64,000 nucleotides of DNA from Gimesia chilikensis (GTDB lineage: Bacteria; Planctomycetota; Planctomycetia; Planctomycetales; Planctomycetaceae), in NCBI RefSeq assembly GCF_007744075.1, contig NZ_CP036266.1, forward strand, positions 2,039,655-2,103,654, written 5' to 3'. Each line of letters starts with the position of its first letter. Within the stretch, counting starts at the first letter, position 1. The translations under genes and the position numbers were made by a program. The notes under the pieces were generated by a model that made no database searches, had not been told where the DNA came from, and was given only the letters and a program-made list of their open reading frames with translations. This document shows, piece by piece, positions 9,047-18,847 of the stretch.

Positions 9047-11680
9047 ATGATTGATATGAATAGACGAATTCTCAGTTTGCTAGTTCTCATATCAGCTGTC
9101 ACGCTGGCGGCACCGGCCCAGGCCAACCCGGCTAATCGGCAGGCATTTGTTCGCTACTTTGGCAAGTACCTGGCACAGGGGCTGAATTCCTGTGGTACCT
9201 GTCATGTGCGCGATCATGCAGAAGGTGCTGAATCTCTGGACGATTTTCCGCACAATCCCTTCGGGAATCAGTTGCGTGAAACCGCAGACAAACTGCTGGA
9301 GCAAAAGCAGGATGCGGATCTGGCACTGCGACTGAAACTGATCGCCGATCAGGATGCCGACGGTGATGGCTTCACAAACCTGCAGGAAGTACTCAGCGGG
9401 ACCGCACCTGGTGATAAAACAAAATTCCCGGCTGCTGACTCGAAGAAAAAACTGGAACAGTTGACGGCCGAGTTTAACGAATTCCAGAATCGCTATGCCT
9501 GGAAACCCTTTAAACCCGTTCATCGTCCAGAAGTTCCGGTGGTGGCCGACCTCAACTGGCCGCGGAATCCCATCGATCAATTCATTGCTGCCGGCCACGA
9601 GCAGAAAGGTTTGAAACGCGCTGCGGAAGCCAGTCCAGAAGTTCTGCTGCGTCGGGTTTATCTCGACCTGATTGGCCTGAATCCGACACCTGAAGAAATC
9701 CGCGCATTTCTGGAAGATGCCAAGACGAACGACAAGGCTTATGAAGCGGTCGTTGATCGCCTGTTAAATCATCCCGCTTACGGCGAGCGTTGGGGTCGGC
9801 ACTGGATGGATGTCTGGCGTTACAGTGACTGGGCCGGTTACAAAGATGCCCTGCGTGTGAGCCAGCGACATATCTGGCACTGGCGGGACTGGATTATTGA
9901 ATCGCTCAATGCCGACAAATCTTACGATCAGATGCTGACCGAGATGCTGGCAGCAGACGAACTGAAGCCGGATGACTGGGATACACTCCGGGCAACCGGT
10001 TTCCTGGCACGCAATTACCACGCGGAACGTGACCAGTGGATGGATGACGTCGTGAAACATACTTCGCAGACATTCCTGGGAATCACCGTCGGTTGTGCGA
10101 AATGCCACGATCACATGTATGATCCGATCAAACAGACTGAATACTATCAGATGCGGGCTATTTTCGAACCGTATCACGTTCGTACAGACCGGGTGGAAGG
10201 CGTACTGGATGTCTCTAAGAATGGGATTCCTCGTGCCTACGATCGTTCCTTGACGTCGAAGACCTGGTTTCTGGAAGCCGGCGACGAGCGACGTCCTGTG
10301 AAAGACAAAAGTATTCCGCCGGGAGTCCCTGAATTCCTGGGAGGGAAATATGAAGTCGAGCCGGTCTCACTGCCGTTGGTGGCCAGTCAGCCTGCCCGGC
10401 GCGAGTTCGTCAAGCAAGATCTGCTCGATCAGGCCAAAGAGACTATGGAGCAGGCCAAAGCACCGGAACAGCGGGCTGCTGCGGAAAGTGCACTGGCAGT
10501 CCTGGAAGCCCAGTTTGCCATCGAAGCGATGGAAGTGGCTGGTGATAAAAAATCAGATGCCTGGAAAACGGCAGCACAGAATCTGGTGAAGCTACAGCGT
10601 GAAGCAGCTATTGAAGCGGCTCAATGGGAATTAACCTCTGCCATCAAGCAGGAGGAGCAGGCCACTACAGCGCTCAAGAAAGCTGAGAAAGGAAAGAAAA
10701 AATCGAGTATCAGCAAAGCGAAGCAGCAGTTGAAAAAAGCGGAGCAGGCTCACAAGGCAGCAGAAACTCAACTCAAAAAAGCAGAGGATGCAGCCAAAGA
10801 AAAGCTGACAACGAAATATTCTCCACGTAAACAGTCCAAGTATCCGGAAAGCAGCACCGGGCGACGTCTGGCATTTGCTCGCTGGCTAACCAACCGTCAA
10901 AATCCGTTGACGGCCCGTGTGGCGATGAATCATATCTGGTTGCGACACTTTGGTCAGCCGATTGTGCCAACCGTCAATGAGTATGGCGGAAACGGACGTG
11001 AACCGACTCATCCTGCATTACTGGACTGGCTGGCCGCGGAATTCATGGACCGGGACTGGAGTATGAAGGAGATGCACCGGTTGATCGTTACCAGTGCAAC
11101 TTATCGGATGGCAGGAACTGGTGCCCCCGAAAACCATGCAATCGACCCCGATAATCTTTTCCTCTGGAAAAAATCGGCGCGCCGGATGGAAGGGGAAATC
11201 GTGCGGGATAACCTGCTTTACATTCCCGGTCGACTCGACGCTGCTATGGGAGGCCCGGACATTGATAACCACCAGGCCCAGGATTCACGTCGTAAGAGTA
11301 TCTATCTCCGGCACGCACATGAAAAACTGGTTGAGTTCGTACAGATCTTTGATGGTCCCAGTGTTTCTGAGTGTTATATGCGGGAGACGAGTGTGCAACC
11401 GCATCAGGCACTGGCGCTGGCCAACAGCAAACTGACCTTTCTGGCGAGCGAAGCCCTGGCCTCTCAAATTGAAGAAAAGACCACCGGGGATATGGATGCA
11501 TTTATCGAAGAGGCTTACCTGCGAATTCTCTCGCGTCGGCCGGATGAAGTTGAGCATCAGCTCTGTCGAGAATATCTGCTGGCGTCTGTCAAGGCAGAGG
11601 GCAGTCAACCGACCAGGGATCAGTATGAAAAACTGATTACCGTATTATTCAACCATAATGATTTTGTCACGATTCGCTGA
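9047..11680 (+). CDS. Cytochrome / EF-hand-like / DUF1549-DUF1553 protein
   Basis: An exported 877-residue protein with a signal peptide ending in 'APAQA'. A c-type heme motif CGTCH occurs near residue 48 and a Ca2+-binding-like loop DQDADGDGFTNLQEVLSG near 105-122. DUF1549 follows ('LLRRVYLDLIGLNPTPEEI', CAKCHDHMYDP). An unusual Ala/Lys/Glu-rich coiled-coil insertion spans about 470-590, followed by DUF1553 ('ARVAMNHIWLRHFGQP'). The gene is followed at once by a DUF1501 gene, forming a two-gene operon. Unlike its paralogues at 1913 and 23193 it lacks Big_2 domains. Family reaction unknown; a role in extracytoplasmic electron transfer or glycan handling is inference. Confidence 0.9.
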   Translation: MIDMNRRILSLLVLISAVTLAAPAQANPANRQAFVRYFGKYLAQGLNSCGTCHVRDHAEGAESLDDFPHNPFGNQLRETADKLLEQKQDADLALRLKLIADQDADGDGFTNLQEVLSGTAPGDKTKFPAADSKKKLEQLTAEFNEFQNRYAWKPFKPVHRPEVPVVADLNWPRNPIDQFIAAGHEQKGLKRAAEASPEVLLRRVYLDLIGLNPTPEEIRAFLEDAKTNDKAYEAVVDRLLNHPAYGERWGRHWMDVWRYSDWAGYKDALRVSQRHIWHWRDWIIESLNADKSYDQMLTEMLAADELKPDDWDTLRATGFLARNYHAERDQWMDDVVKHTSQTFLGITVGCAKCHDHMYDPIKQTEYYQMRAIFEPYHVRTDRVEGVLDVSKNGIPRAYDRSLTSKTWFLEAGDERRPVKDKSIPPGVPEFLGGKYEVEPVSLPLVASQPARREFVKQDLLDQAKETMEQAKAPEQRAAAESALAVLEAQFAIEAMEVAGDKKSDAWKTAAQNLVKLQREAAIEAAQWELTSAIKQEEQATTALKKAEKGKKKSSISKAKQQLKKAEQAHKAAETQLKKAEDAAKEKLTTKYSPRKQSKYPESSTGRRLAFARWLTNRQNPLTARVAMNHIWLRHFGQPIVPTVNEYGGNGREPTHPALLDWLAAEFMDRDWSMKEMHRLIVTSATYRMAGTGAPENHAIDPDNLFLWKKSARRMEGEIVRDNLLYIPGRLDAAMGGPDIDNHQAQDSRRKSIYLRHAHEKLVEFVQIFDGPSVSECYMRETSVQPHQALALANSKLTFLASEALASQIEEKTTGDMDAFIEEAYLRILSRRPDEVEHQLCREYLLASVKAEGSQPTRDQYEKLITVLFNHNDFVTIR

Positions 11681-11716
11681 TGAATCCTGACCCGAATGGG
11701 ATTGGAAAGTAATAGA

Positions 11717-13198
11717 ATGTTTAATTCACCCCAGATGAACCGTCGCACGTTTTTAAACGACACCGGCATGGGAATGACGGGTATGGCGCTCTCTTCGCTC
11801 CTGTTTCAGGAAGGCAAACTGCAGGCTGCGGAAGCGGGACTGGTTCCGCACATGGTGCCGCGCGCCAAGTCGGTGATCTGGATCTTTCTGATTGGTGGTC
11901 TCAGTCACCTGGAAAGTTTCGATCCGAAGCCGGCACTCAATAAATATGCCGGGAAGTCGATTGATGAAACTCCCTACGCAGAATCAGTGTTGAATAAGGA
12001 CAAGATCAACAAGATCCTGCTCGACCCGTCCAAGCAGAAACGTGAAGTTTTCAAAGCCATTATGCCTTTGCAGACAGGCTATAAAAAATATGGCGAAAGT
12101 GGTCTGGAAATCAGCGACTGGTTCCCGAATCTGGGGACCTGTGCGGATGACCTGACGCTGGTTCGCTCCATGTGGACGATCGACAACAACCATGGTGCCC
12201 AACTGACCTATCATACCGGCCGCAAAATTACGGAAGGTGCTTTTCCGACCGTGGGCTCCTGGGTCAGTTACGGCCTGGGAACGGCCAACCAGAATCTGCC
12301 GCACTATGTCGTGCTGGGGAACCCGAGCGCTGACTGTTGTGGCGCCGCCTGGACACACGGTTCTTCTTATTTGGGGCCGGAACATGCGGGTGTCCGGATG
12401 GAAGTGGATCCGAAAGATCCGCTCTCGTTTGTGCGCTCTGCTGATGATTCAATGACTCCTTCGGAACAACAGGAAATGTTCGGCCTGTTGGGGAAACTGA
12501 ACCGACACGCCGGAATTCAATACCCGGATGACAAAAACCTGAAAGCACGGATCAAATCATACGAACTGGCATTCCAGATGCAGTCAGCCGTTCCCGAAGT
12601 CATGGCTTTTGAAGAAGAATCACAGCATGTGCAGGAACTGTATGGTCTGAACGAGTCAACTACCAAAAGCTTCGGTGAGAAATGTCTGGCGGCCCGGCGT
12701 CTGACTGAACGTGGCGTGCGGTTTATTCAACTGTTCCATGGCTACCGTGGTAATGCTGGTGCCTGGGATTCTCATCGTGATATTAAACGCCTGCATTCAC
12801 AGCTTTCGGCCCAGGTCGATCAGCCAATTGCCGGCCTGATTAAAGACCTCAAGCAGCGTGGCCTGCTGGATGAGACCATGATTGTGATCGGCTCTGAATT
12901 CGGACGAACCCCTGGTGCAGAACATCGTAATGGGAACAGCACTGTCCAGGGAACAGGCCGCGATCATCACCCTCATGGATTCAGCGTGGCGATGGCCGGT
13001 GGTGGAATTAAAGGGGGCCATATTCATGGTGCGACCGATGAACTCGGGTTCCACGCTGTCGAAGACAGGCACTATGTGACCGACCTGCATGCCACGGTAT
13101 TACACCAGATGGGCCTGGATACGACCCGGCTCAACTATCCCGGCAGACAGCGTCTGGAACGGGATTATGGCGAAGTGATCCACGACATTATCAGTTAA
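11717..13198 (+). CDS. DUF1501 domain protein
   Basis: A protein of about 493 residues. The start at 11717 is preferred because GGAAAG lies nine bases upstream; an ATG at 11696 would add seven residues. The Tat-like leader is MNRRTFLNDTGMGMTGMALS. DUF1501 blocks are 'SVIWIFLIGGLSHLESFDPK', 'YLGPEHAGVRM', 'IVIGSEFGRTPGAEH' and 'GRDHHPHGFSVAMAGGGIKG'. It lies 36 bp after the stop of the cytochrome/DUF1549 gene and is surely in its operon. It is the typical partner of that family; its substrate is unknown. Confidence 0.9.
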   Translation: MFNSPQMNRRTFLNDTGMGMTGMALSSLLFQEGKLQAAEAGLVPHMVPRAKSVIWIFLIGGLSHLESFDPKPALNKYAGKSIDETPYAESVLNKDKINKILLDPSKQKREVFKAIMPLQTGYKKYGESGLEISDWFPNLGTCADDLTLVRSMWTIDNNHGAQLTYHTGRKITEGAFPTVGSWVSYGLGTANQNLPHYVVLGNPSADCCGAAWTHGSSYLGPEHAGVRMEVDPKDPLSFVRSADDSMTPSEQQEMFGLLGKLNRHAGIQYPDDKNLKARIKSYELAFQMQSAVPEVMAFEEESQHVQELYGLNESTTKSFGEKCLAARRLTERGVRFIQLFHGYRGNAGAWDSHRDIKRLHSQLSAQVDQPIAGLIKDLKQRGLLDETMIVIGSEFGRTPGAEHRNGNSTVQGTGRDHHPHGFSVAMAGGGIKGGHIHGATDELGFHAVEDRHYVTDLHATVLHQMGLDTTRLNYPGRQRLERDYGEVIHDIIS

Positions 13199-13492
13199 AT
13201 CGAGCCCCATTCCTGGTTACGTTTGATTCCCGGGAGAGCATACGTCGGCAGATTGACGAGATCTGCTTGCAGGTGGTCTGAGCACAGCCTACACTATAGG
13301 TTTAATGCTGTTTCGTTTGTTTTACTAATGTCCAGACCAGCATCCCTGCCTGAATTCCTATAGTCAGCTGTAACTTCTGCAGACTCACGCCGCACTGATT
13401 TCAGCCGGAAAGAATGAGCTCAGATTCTTCAAACACGAGTTACAGCTGAGAGAGCAGCCCAGGGTGTCTGTCCTGTGAGGGAGAGGTAATCA
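13199..13492 (+). promoter_or_regulatory. Leader region with nested inverted repeats
   Basis: 294 bp upstream of the gene at 13493. Perfect complementary pairs are GGTCTG (13275-13280)/CAGACC (13333-13338), ACTATAGG (13293-13300)/CCTATAGT (13357-13364), ATGCTG (13305-13310)/CAGCAT (13338-13343), and a 12-bp pair TCAGCTGTAACT (13364-13375)/AGTTACAGCTGA (13438-13449). Some pairs interleave, so alternative or pseudoknotted folds are possible. GGGAGAGG just before 13493 is the ribosome-binding site. Confidence 0.45.
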
Positions 13493-16400
13493 ATGAGACT
13501 CGGGCTCGCGTCTGTTTTCTGTTTCTGCCTGATCATCAGGCCCGTCTGGGGGGAGACCCCGATCCAGTTCAATCGGGATATCAGACCGATACTTTCGGAC
13601 AAATGCTTCGCCTGTCACGGCCCGGATGAGAAAACACGGGAAGCCGATCTGCGTCTGGATGATCGTGATTCTGCACTGCGTGACCTGGGAGAAACGCGGG
13701 CGATAGTCGCCGGTAAGGCCGATGAGAGCGAACTGATCCACCGTATCACTGCAACTGATGAAAGTCTGTTGATGCCCCCGGCTGAGCATGGCAAGCCACT
13801 GAGTAAGGCTGAAATCGAACTGCTGCGGAACTGGATCAATCAGGGAGCAGCCTACCAGCGGCACTGGTCTCTGACACCCCTTGTGAAGCCTGCAGTCCCT
13901 GAACAGAAAGAGAAGCAGACTCTGCATCCGATTGACGCTTTTATCCAGCAACAGCTCAAGGACAATGGATTTGCTCCCTCACCGGAGGCGGAGCCGAGAA
14001 CGCTGGTCCGCCGCCTGTCTTTTGATCTGACCGGACTGCCCCCCGATCCGTCATTGGTGGCAGCCTATACTGCGCATCCAGGAGACGCAGCTTACGAAAA
14101 ACTGGTGAATGACTATCTGGATTCTCCCCATTATGGTGAGCGACTGGCACTCTACTGGCTGGATCTGGTGCGTTATGCAGATACGCTGGGATACCACGGC
14201 GATCAGGTTAGAAGCGTGTCCCCGTATCGGGATTATGTCATCAACGCTTTTAACAGCAATAAACCCTTCGATCAGTTTACGATTGAGCAACTGGCAGGCG
14301 ATCTGCTGCCTGAAGCTGATCTCTGGCAGAAGGTGGCTTCGACATACAACCGGTTGAATCGTGCTTCTGGAGAAGGGGGAGTGCAACCCAAGGAATACCT
14401 GGCGAAATATTCTGCTGATCGAGTCCGTACCACGGGCTCCGTCTGGCTTGGTTCCACGGTCGGGTGTGCGGAATGCCATGATCACAAATTTGACCCTTTT
14501 ACGACCAAAGACTTTTATCGCTTCGGTGCATTTTTTGCGGACATTAAAGAACAGGGGATTGTGAGTGGAGCCCGGCACATCGAACAATTGCCGGTTCCAA
14601 CTGAGGAACAGGCTCGCCTCTCAAAAGAGTTAGAGGTTGCAATCAAACAGACAGAACAGAATTATAATCGGGAAACCCCCGAATTAACCGCCGCCCGACA
14701 GGAGTGGGAACAACAGGTCCAGGCCGATTTTGATCGCTGGACACTGCTCAAGCCTCAGGAAGTAAGCTCAACAGGTGGGGCGAAACTAAAAGTGCTCGAA
14801 GATGGCTCGATTCTGGCCAGTGGCAAGAATCCGGATAAGGATGAATATGTGCTGGAAATCAAAGACAGCCTGATTCCTGTCACAGGTCCCGTGGCACTGA
14901 AACTGGAGCTGTTGCCTGATCCCTCTCTTCCTCGCAAGGGGCCGGGACGTGCCGGGAATGGGAACCTGGTGGTCAACGCAGTGCAGTTGATGGTAGGCAA
15001 GCAGAAAGTCAAATGGGAGCAAGCCGTCGCTGCTCATTCACAAAATGGGCACACGCCTCAGAATGTCGCTGAGGAGTCTGGTACAGGCTGGGCCATACTA
15101 CCGCAAATTGGAAAACGCAATCACCTGCTGCTGTCAGGGACGGTTGCCGATTCCAGTAAGAAACAATCGGGAGAAGGGACTCCTTCCTGTCAGATTCGCA
15201 TTATTCAGCGGCATGGGAACGGCCATAACCTGGGGCGGTTTCGCTTGTTTATTTCCTCTGATCCGAGTGTGATTCAATCAGGATTCACATTGTCTGATGA
15301 GATCCAGAAAGTACTGAAAGTCAAACCTGAAGCGCGTTCCGCCGAACAGCAAAAACAACTGGATACTGCGTTTCGAGAATCAACGCCGCTGTTAAAAGAG
15401 AGCCGTGAACAACTGGCTCGATTAAGACAGCAGCAGGAGCAGTTGAAGAATCAGATCGTCACGACGCTGGCGACATCAGCCACAACGCCGCGTACTATGC
15501 GGGTTCTGCCACGCGGGAACTGGATGGATGATTCCGGCGAAATTGTGGATCCCGGTGTGCCGCACTTTTTAGCGCAGCTTGATTTGCCGGAGAATCAGCG
15601 GGCGACCCGCCTGGATCTGGCACGTTGGATGACATCGCGAGAGAATCCGCTGGTAGCGCGCACCTTTGTGAATCGACTGTGGATGCTCCTGTTCGGACAG
15701 GGACTGGCACGTACGGTCGATGATCTGGGTTCTCAGGGAGAGATGCCGACCCATCCTGAACTGCTCGACTGGCTTGCCTGTGAATTTATTGACAGTGGCT
15801 GGGACGTCAAGCACATGGTGCGATTGATGGTGACCTCGCATACCTATCGTCAGTCTTCTGCCTGGACAGCCGCATTACGAGAGCGTGATCCGTATAATCG
15901 CATGTATGCACGTCAGTCGCGCTGGCGGCTGGAAGCGGAAATGATTCGCGATAATGCCCTGCAGGTCAGTGGACTGCTGAATCAGCAAATCGGAGGTGAA
16001 AGTGTCAAACCTTATCAGCCAGCCGGCTACTGGGCACAATTGAATTTTCCCAAGCGGACCTATCAGGCGGACAAGGGAGATCAGCAATATCGCCGGGGAT
16101 TATATACGCACTGGCAACGCACGTTTCTGCATCCCAGTCTGCTCGCTTTCGATGCGCCGGCACGTGAAGAATGTACGGCACAGCGTTCCCGATCCAATAC
16201 GCCACTGCAGTCACTGGTCTTGTTAAATGACCCGACTTTTGTGGAAGCGGCCCGGGTACTGGCGACGCGCGTGATTCAGGAACACCCGGAAAAACAGTTC
16301 GACGCACAGTTGAAGTGGCTGATGCAACAGGCGTTGACGCGGGAACCACGGCAGGACGAAATCAAGCTGCTGAAGACACTCTATGAAGAAGATCTGCAGG

Positions 16401-16549
16401 CATATCGTCAGTCCCCGAAAGCGGCAGCAGAGATTCTGTCTGTCGGTTTGAATCCGCCTCCTGAGAAAATCGATCAGGCGGAACTGGCTGCCTGGACGAG
16501 TGTGTCGCGCGCTGTTTTGAACCTGCATGAAATGATCACACGTTATTAA
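13493..16549 (+). CDS. Planctomycete cytochrome (PSCyt1) / DUF1549 / DUF1553 protein
   Basis: An exported 1018-residue protein, the classical full-length form of the family. A signal peptide (MRLGLASVFCFCLIIRPVWG) is followed by PSCyt1 ('FNRDIRPILSDKCFACHGPD', CXXCH near 41-45, and 'ELIHRITATDESLLMPP'). DUF1549 carries 'LVRRLSFDLTGLPPDPSLV' and CAECHDHKFDP. A middle beta-rich carbohydrate-binding-like region lies around 420-600, then a short coiled coil, then DUF1553 ('RTFVNRLWMLLFGQGLAR'). GGGAGAGG gives a good Shine-Dalgarno site. The DUF1501 gene follows after 15 bp. The long structured leader upstream suggests regulated expression. Confidence 0.92.
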   Translation: MRLGLASVFCFCLIIRPVWGETPIQFNRDIRPILSDKCFACHGPDEKTREADLRLDDRDSALRDLGETRAIVAGKADESELIHRITATDESLLMPPAEHGKPLSKAEIELLRNWINQGAAYQRHWSLTPLVKPAVPEQKEKQTLHPIDAFIQQQLKDNGFAPSPEAEPRTLVRRLSFDLTGLPPDPSLVAAYTAHPGDAAYEKLVNDYLDSPHYGERLALYWLDLVRYADTLGYHGDQVRSVSPYRDYVINAFNSNKPFDQFTIEQLAGDLLPEADLWQKVASTYNRLNRASGEGGVQPKEYLAKYSADRVRTTGSVWLGSTVGCAECHDHKFDPFTTKDFYRFGAFFADIKEQGIVSGARHIEQLPVPTEEQARLSKELEVAIKQTEQNYNRETPELTAARQEWEQQVQADFDRWTLLKPQEVSSTGGAKLKVLEDGSILASGKNPDKDEYVLEIKDSLIPVTGPVALKLELLPDPSLPRKGPGRAGNGNLVVNAVQLMVGKQKVKWEQAVAAHSQNGHTPQNVAEESGTGWAILPQIGKRNHLLLSGTVADSSKKQSGEGTPSCQIRIIQRHGNGHNLGRFRLFISSDPSVIQSGFTLSDEIQKVLKVKPEARSAEQQKQLDTAFRESTPLLKESREQLARLRQQQEQLKNQIVTTLATSATTPRTMRVLPRGNWMDDSGEIVDPGVPHFLAQLDLPENQRATRLDLARWMTSRENPLVARTFVNRLWMLLFGQGLARTVDDLGSQGEMPTHPELLDWLACEFIDSGWDVKHMVRLMVTSHTYRQSSAWTAALRERDPYNRMYARQSRWRLEAEMIRDNALQVSGLLNQQIGGESVKPYQPAGYWAQLNFPKRTYQADKGDQQYRRGLYTHWQRTFLHPSLLAFDAPAREECTAQRSRSNTPLQSLVLLNDPTFVEAARVLATRVIQEHPEKQFDAQLKWLMQQALTREPRQDEIKLLKTLYEEDLQAYRQSPKAAAEILSVGLNPPPEKIDQAELAAWTSVSRAVLNLHEMITRY

Positions 16550-16564
16550 ACTGAGGAATTCTCC

Positions 16565-17971
16565 ATGTCAAATCTGAATGTTACGCGACGGAGTTTTCTG
16601 CGTCAGTCTGCGCTCGGAATCGGGCCGGCGGCTTTACTGTCGTTGTTATCACGGGATGCCCAGGCTAGTGATCTGGGGGAGGGGGTGATCGGGAAACCGC
16701 ATTTCCCACCGCGGATTAAACGGGTTATTCATCTCTGTATGGCCGGAGGACCGTCTCATCTCGAAACATTTGACGACAAGCCGACGTTGCGGGAGATGCA
16801 CGGCAAACCGATGCCGGAATCTCTGACGAAGGGGCAACAGGTTGCACAGTTGCAGGGACGCGAACTCAAATGCTTTGCTCCACAATTCGAATTTAAAAGT
16901 TTTGGCGAAAGTGGCCAGCGGGTTTGTAGTCAGTTCCCCCAGATTGGATCAGTGGCGGACGACCTGTGTATTATCCGGTCGATGTATACAGACCAGATTA
17001 ACCATGATCCCGCCCATACGCTGTTCAACACCGGTTCCTCGCAAGCAGGACGCCCCAGTATGGGGTCGTGGCTCCTGTATGGCCTGGGACAGGAATGTGA
17101 CGACCTGCCCGGTTATGTTGTGCTGACCAGCGTCGGGAAGGGGGGACAGGCACAACCGATTGCTGCCCGCCAATGGCACAGCGGGTTTCTACCCTCACGC
17201 TTCCAAGGCGTTCAGTTTCAGTCGACGGGGGCACCGGTACTTTACCTGAACCGACCTGATGGTGTGTCGATGCAGCAGCAGAAGCGACTTGTGCAGACGG
17301 TCAACCAGTTGAATCACAGCTTTGATGATCTGGTGCATGATTCTGAAATCGCCACCCGGATCGGGCAATACGAAATGGCATTTCGGATGCAGACCAGTGT
17401 GCCGGGGTTGATGGATCTGGGGAGTGAAACCAAAGAGACCTTAACCGCCTACGGGACTGAAGGGGGCGATGGAACCTATGCTTCCAACTGTCTGCTCGCG
17501 CGACGACTGCTTGAACGTGGTGTGCGTTTCGTGCAGTTATATCACCGTGCGTGGGATCACCATGGCGGGATCAAACGTTCGATTGAGATTACCGCGAAAG
17601 AAGTCGACCAGGCGACCGCGGCTCTGATTCGCGATTTGAAACAACGAGGACTTTATGATGACACGCTGATTGTCTGGGGTGGTGAATTCGGCAGAACCCC
17701 GATGGCCCAGGGATCCGGGCGAGATCACCACATCAAAGGATTTTCTCTGGTACTGGGCGGGGGAGCCATTCAGGGGGGTAAGAGCTATGGCACGACGGAT
17801 GAATTCGGATACGCGGCGGCTGAAAATCCCGTGCATGTCCGGGATTTTCATGCGACCTTACTCCACCTGTTCGGCATCGACCACCGGCGGTTCAGTTACC
17901 GGTTTCAGGGACTCGATTTCCGTCTGACCGGTGTGGAAGAGGCGCATGTGATCAAAGACATCATTGCCTGA
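16565..17971 (+). CDS. DUF1501 domain protein
   Basis: A 468-residue protein with a good twin-arginine leader (TRRSFLRQSALGIGPAALLS). DUF1501 blocks are 'RVIHLCMAGGPSHLETFDDK', 'LIVWGGEFGRTPMAQ' and 'GRDHHIKGFSLVLGGGAIQG'. GAGGAA sits before the ATG. It is 15 bp downstream of the PSCyt1/DUF1549/DUF1553 gene and forms a two-gene unit with it. Export through Tat would imply folding before secretion. Substrate unknown. Confidence 0.92.
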   Translation: MSNLNVTRRSFLRQSALGIGPAALLSLLSRDAQASDLGEGVIGKPHFPPRIKRVIHLCMAGGPSHLETFDDKPTLREMHGKPMPESLTKGQQVAQLQGRELKCFAPQFEFKSFGESGQRVCSQFPQIGSVADDLCIIRSMYTDQINHDPAHTLFNTGSSQAGRPSMGSWLLYGLGQECDDLPGYVVLTSVGKGGQAQPIAARQWHSGFLPSRFQGVQFQSTGAPVLYLNRPDGVSMQQQKRLVQTVNQLNHSFDDLVHDSEIATRIGQYEMAFRMQTSVPGLMDLGSETKETLTAYGTEGGDGTYASNCLLARRLLERGVRFVQLYHRAWDHHGGIKRSIEITAKEVDQATAALIRDLKQRGLYDDTLIVWGGEFGRTPMAQGSGRDHHIKGFSLVLGGGAIQGGKSYGTTDEFGYAAAENPVHVRDFHATLLHLFGIDHRRFSYRFQGLDFRLTGVEEAHVIKDIIA

Positions 17972-18006
17972 GTCAGTAATCTTTCCACAACAGTCTCAGG
18001 AAGGGG

Positions 18007-18780
18007 TCAGGGTAGCATGCAGCGTCCGCCGCTGATGACCACGGTCTGGCCGGTGGTAAAGCTGCTTTCTTCAGAGAGCAGAAAAGAGACCATGGAGGCG
18101 ACCTCCGAGGCCTTACCCATGCGTGGGATAGGCGTGGCCTGAATGATTTTGTCGAGATCGTCCTGATTGACGCCTGAGAGGATTTCAGTGTCAATCAGTC
18201 CTGGGGCGATGGCATTGACGCGAATGTTATCGCCTGCCCAGGCGACGGCGGTGCTCTGGGTGAAAGAGACGACGCCTGCTTTACTGACTGCATACGCGAT
18301 CGACATGGGGCGCGGCATCAGTCCGGAGAGGGAACTCATGTTGACGATCCGTCCAAAATTTCGCTGCAGCATGCCCTCCCTGACACGCCAGGTGACCAGG
18401 AAAGTCCCTGTCAGGTTCACTTCCAGCATCTGCCGCCATGCCTCTTCGGTTAACTCGGTATGTGGTTCATAACTGAAGATGCCCGAGTTATTGACCAGCA
18501 GTTCCACCTGCCCCCATTCGGCTTCGATCTCGGTGACCATCCTGTCGACCTGTTCGCTCGAAGAGACGTCGGCCTGAACGAGCATGCCGGTTCCACCAAC
18601 GGTCCGAATCTGCTGCAGCGTCTCTTCTGCGTCCTCCTTTCCCTGGCGATAGTTAATGGCGACGCGGGCTCCTTCTTCCGCCAGACGCAGGCAACAGGCC
18701 CGCCCGATTCCCCGGGAGCCGCCTGTGACCAGGGCGATACGATTCTCAAATCTTTGCGGGTGGGTGGTGGATGCTGACAT
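18007..18780 (-). CDS. SDR family oxidoreductase (FabG-like)
   Basis: A 257-residue classical short-chain dehydrogenase. It has the cofactor motif TGGSRGIG (19-26), NNSG (97-100), catalytic Ser near 149-150, and the catalytic pair Tyr163/Lys167 in YAVSK. It resembles 3-oxoacyl-ACP reductases, but SDR substrate cannot be read from sequence and many planctomycete copies act on sugars or other alcohols. It converges with the DUF1501 gene at 16565 and is followed upstream by the phosphodiesterase gene in the same direction (68 bp gap), so they may share a transcript. Confidence 0.9.
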   Translation of the reverse strand: MSASTTHPQRFENRIALVTGGSRGIGRACCLRLAEEGARVAINYRQGKEDAEETLQQIRTVGGTGMLVQADVSSSEQVDRMVTEIEAEWGQVELLVNNSGIFSYEPHTELTEEAWRQMLEVNLTGTFLVTWRVREGMLQRNFGRIVNMSSLSGLMPRPMSIAYAVSKAGVVSFTQSTAVAWAGDNIRVNAIAPGLIDTEILSGVNQDDLDKIIQATPIPRMGKASEVASMVSFLLSEESSFTTGQTVVISGGRCMLP

Positions 18781-18847
18781 GGATACCTCTGGACTGATTG
18801 AATGTTATTTGAGAATAGAAGGAGCCCTGGATGATTGAGCGGGGAAC

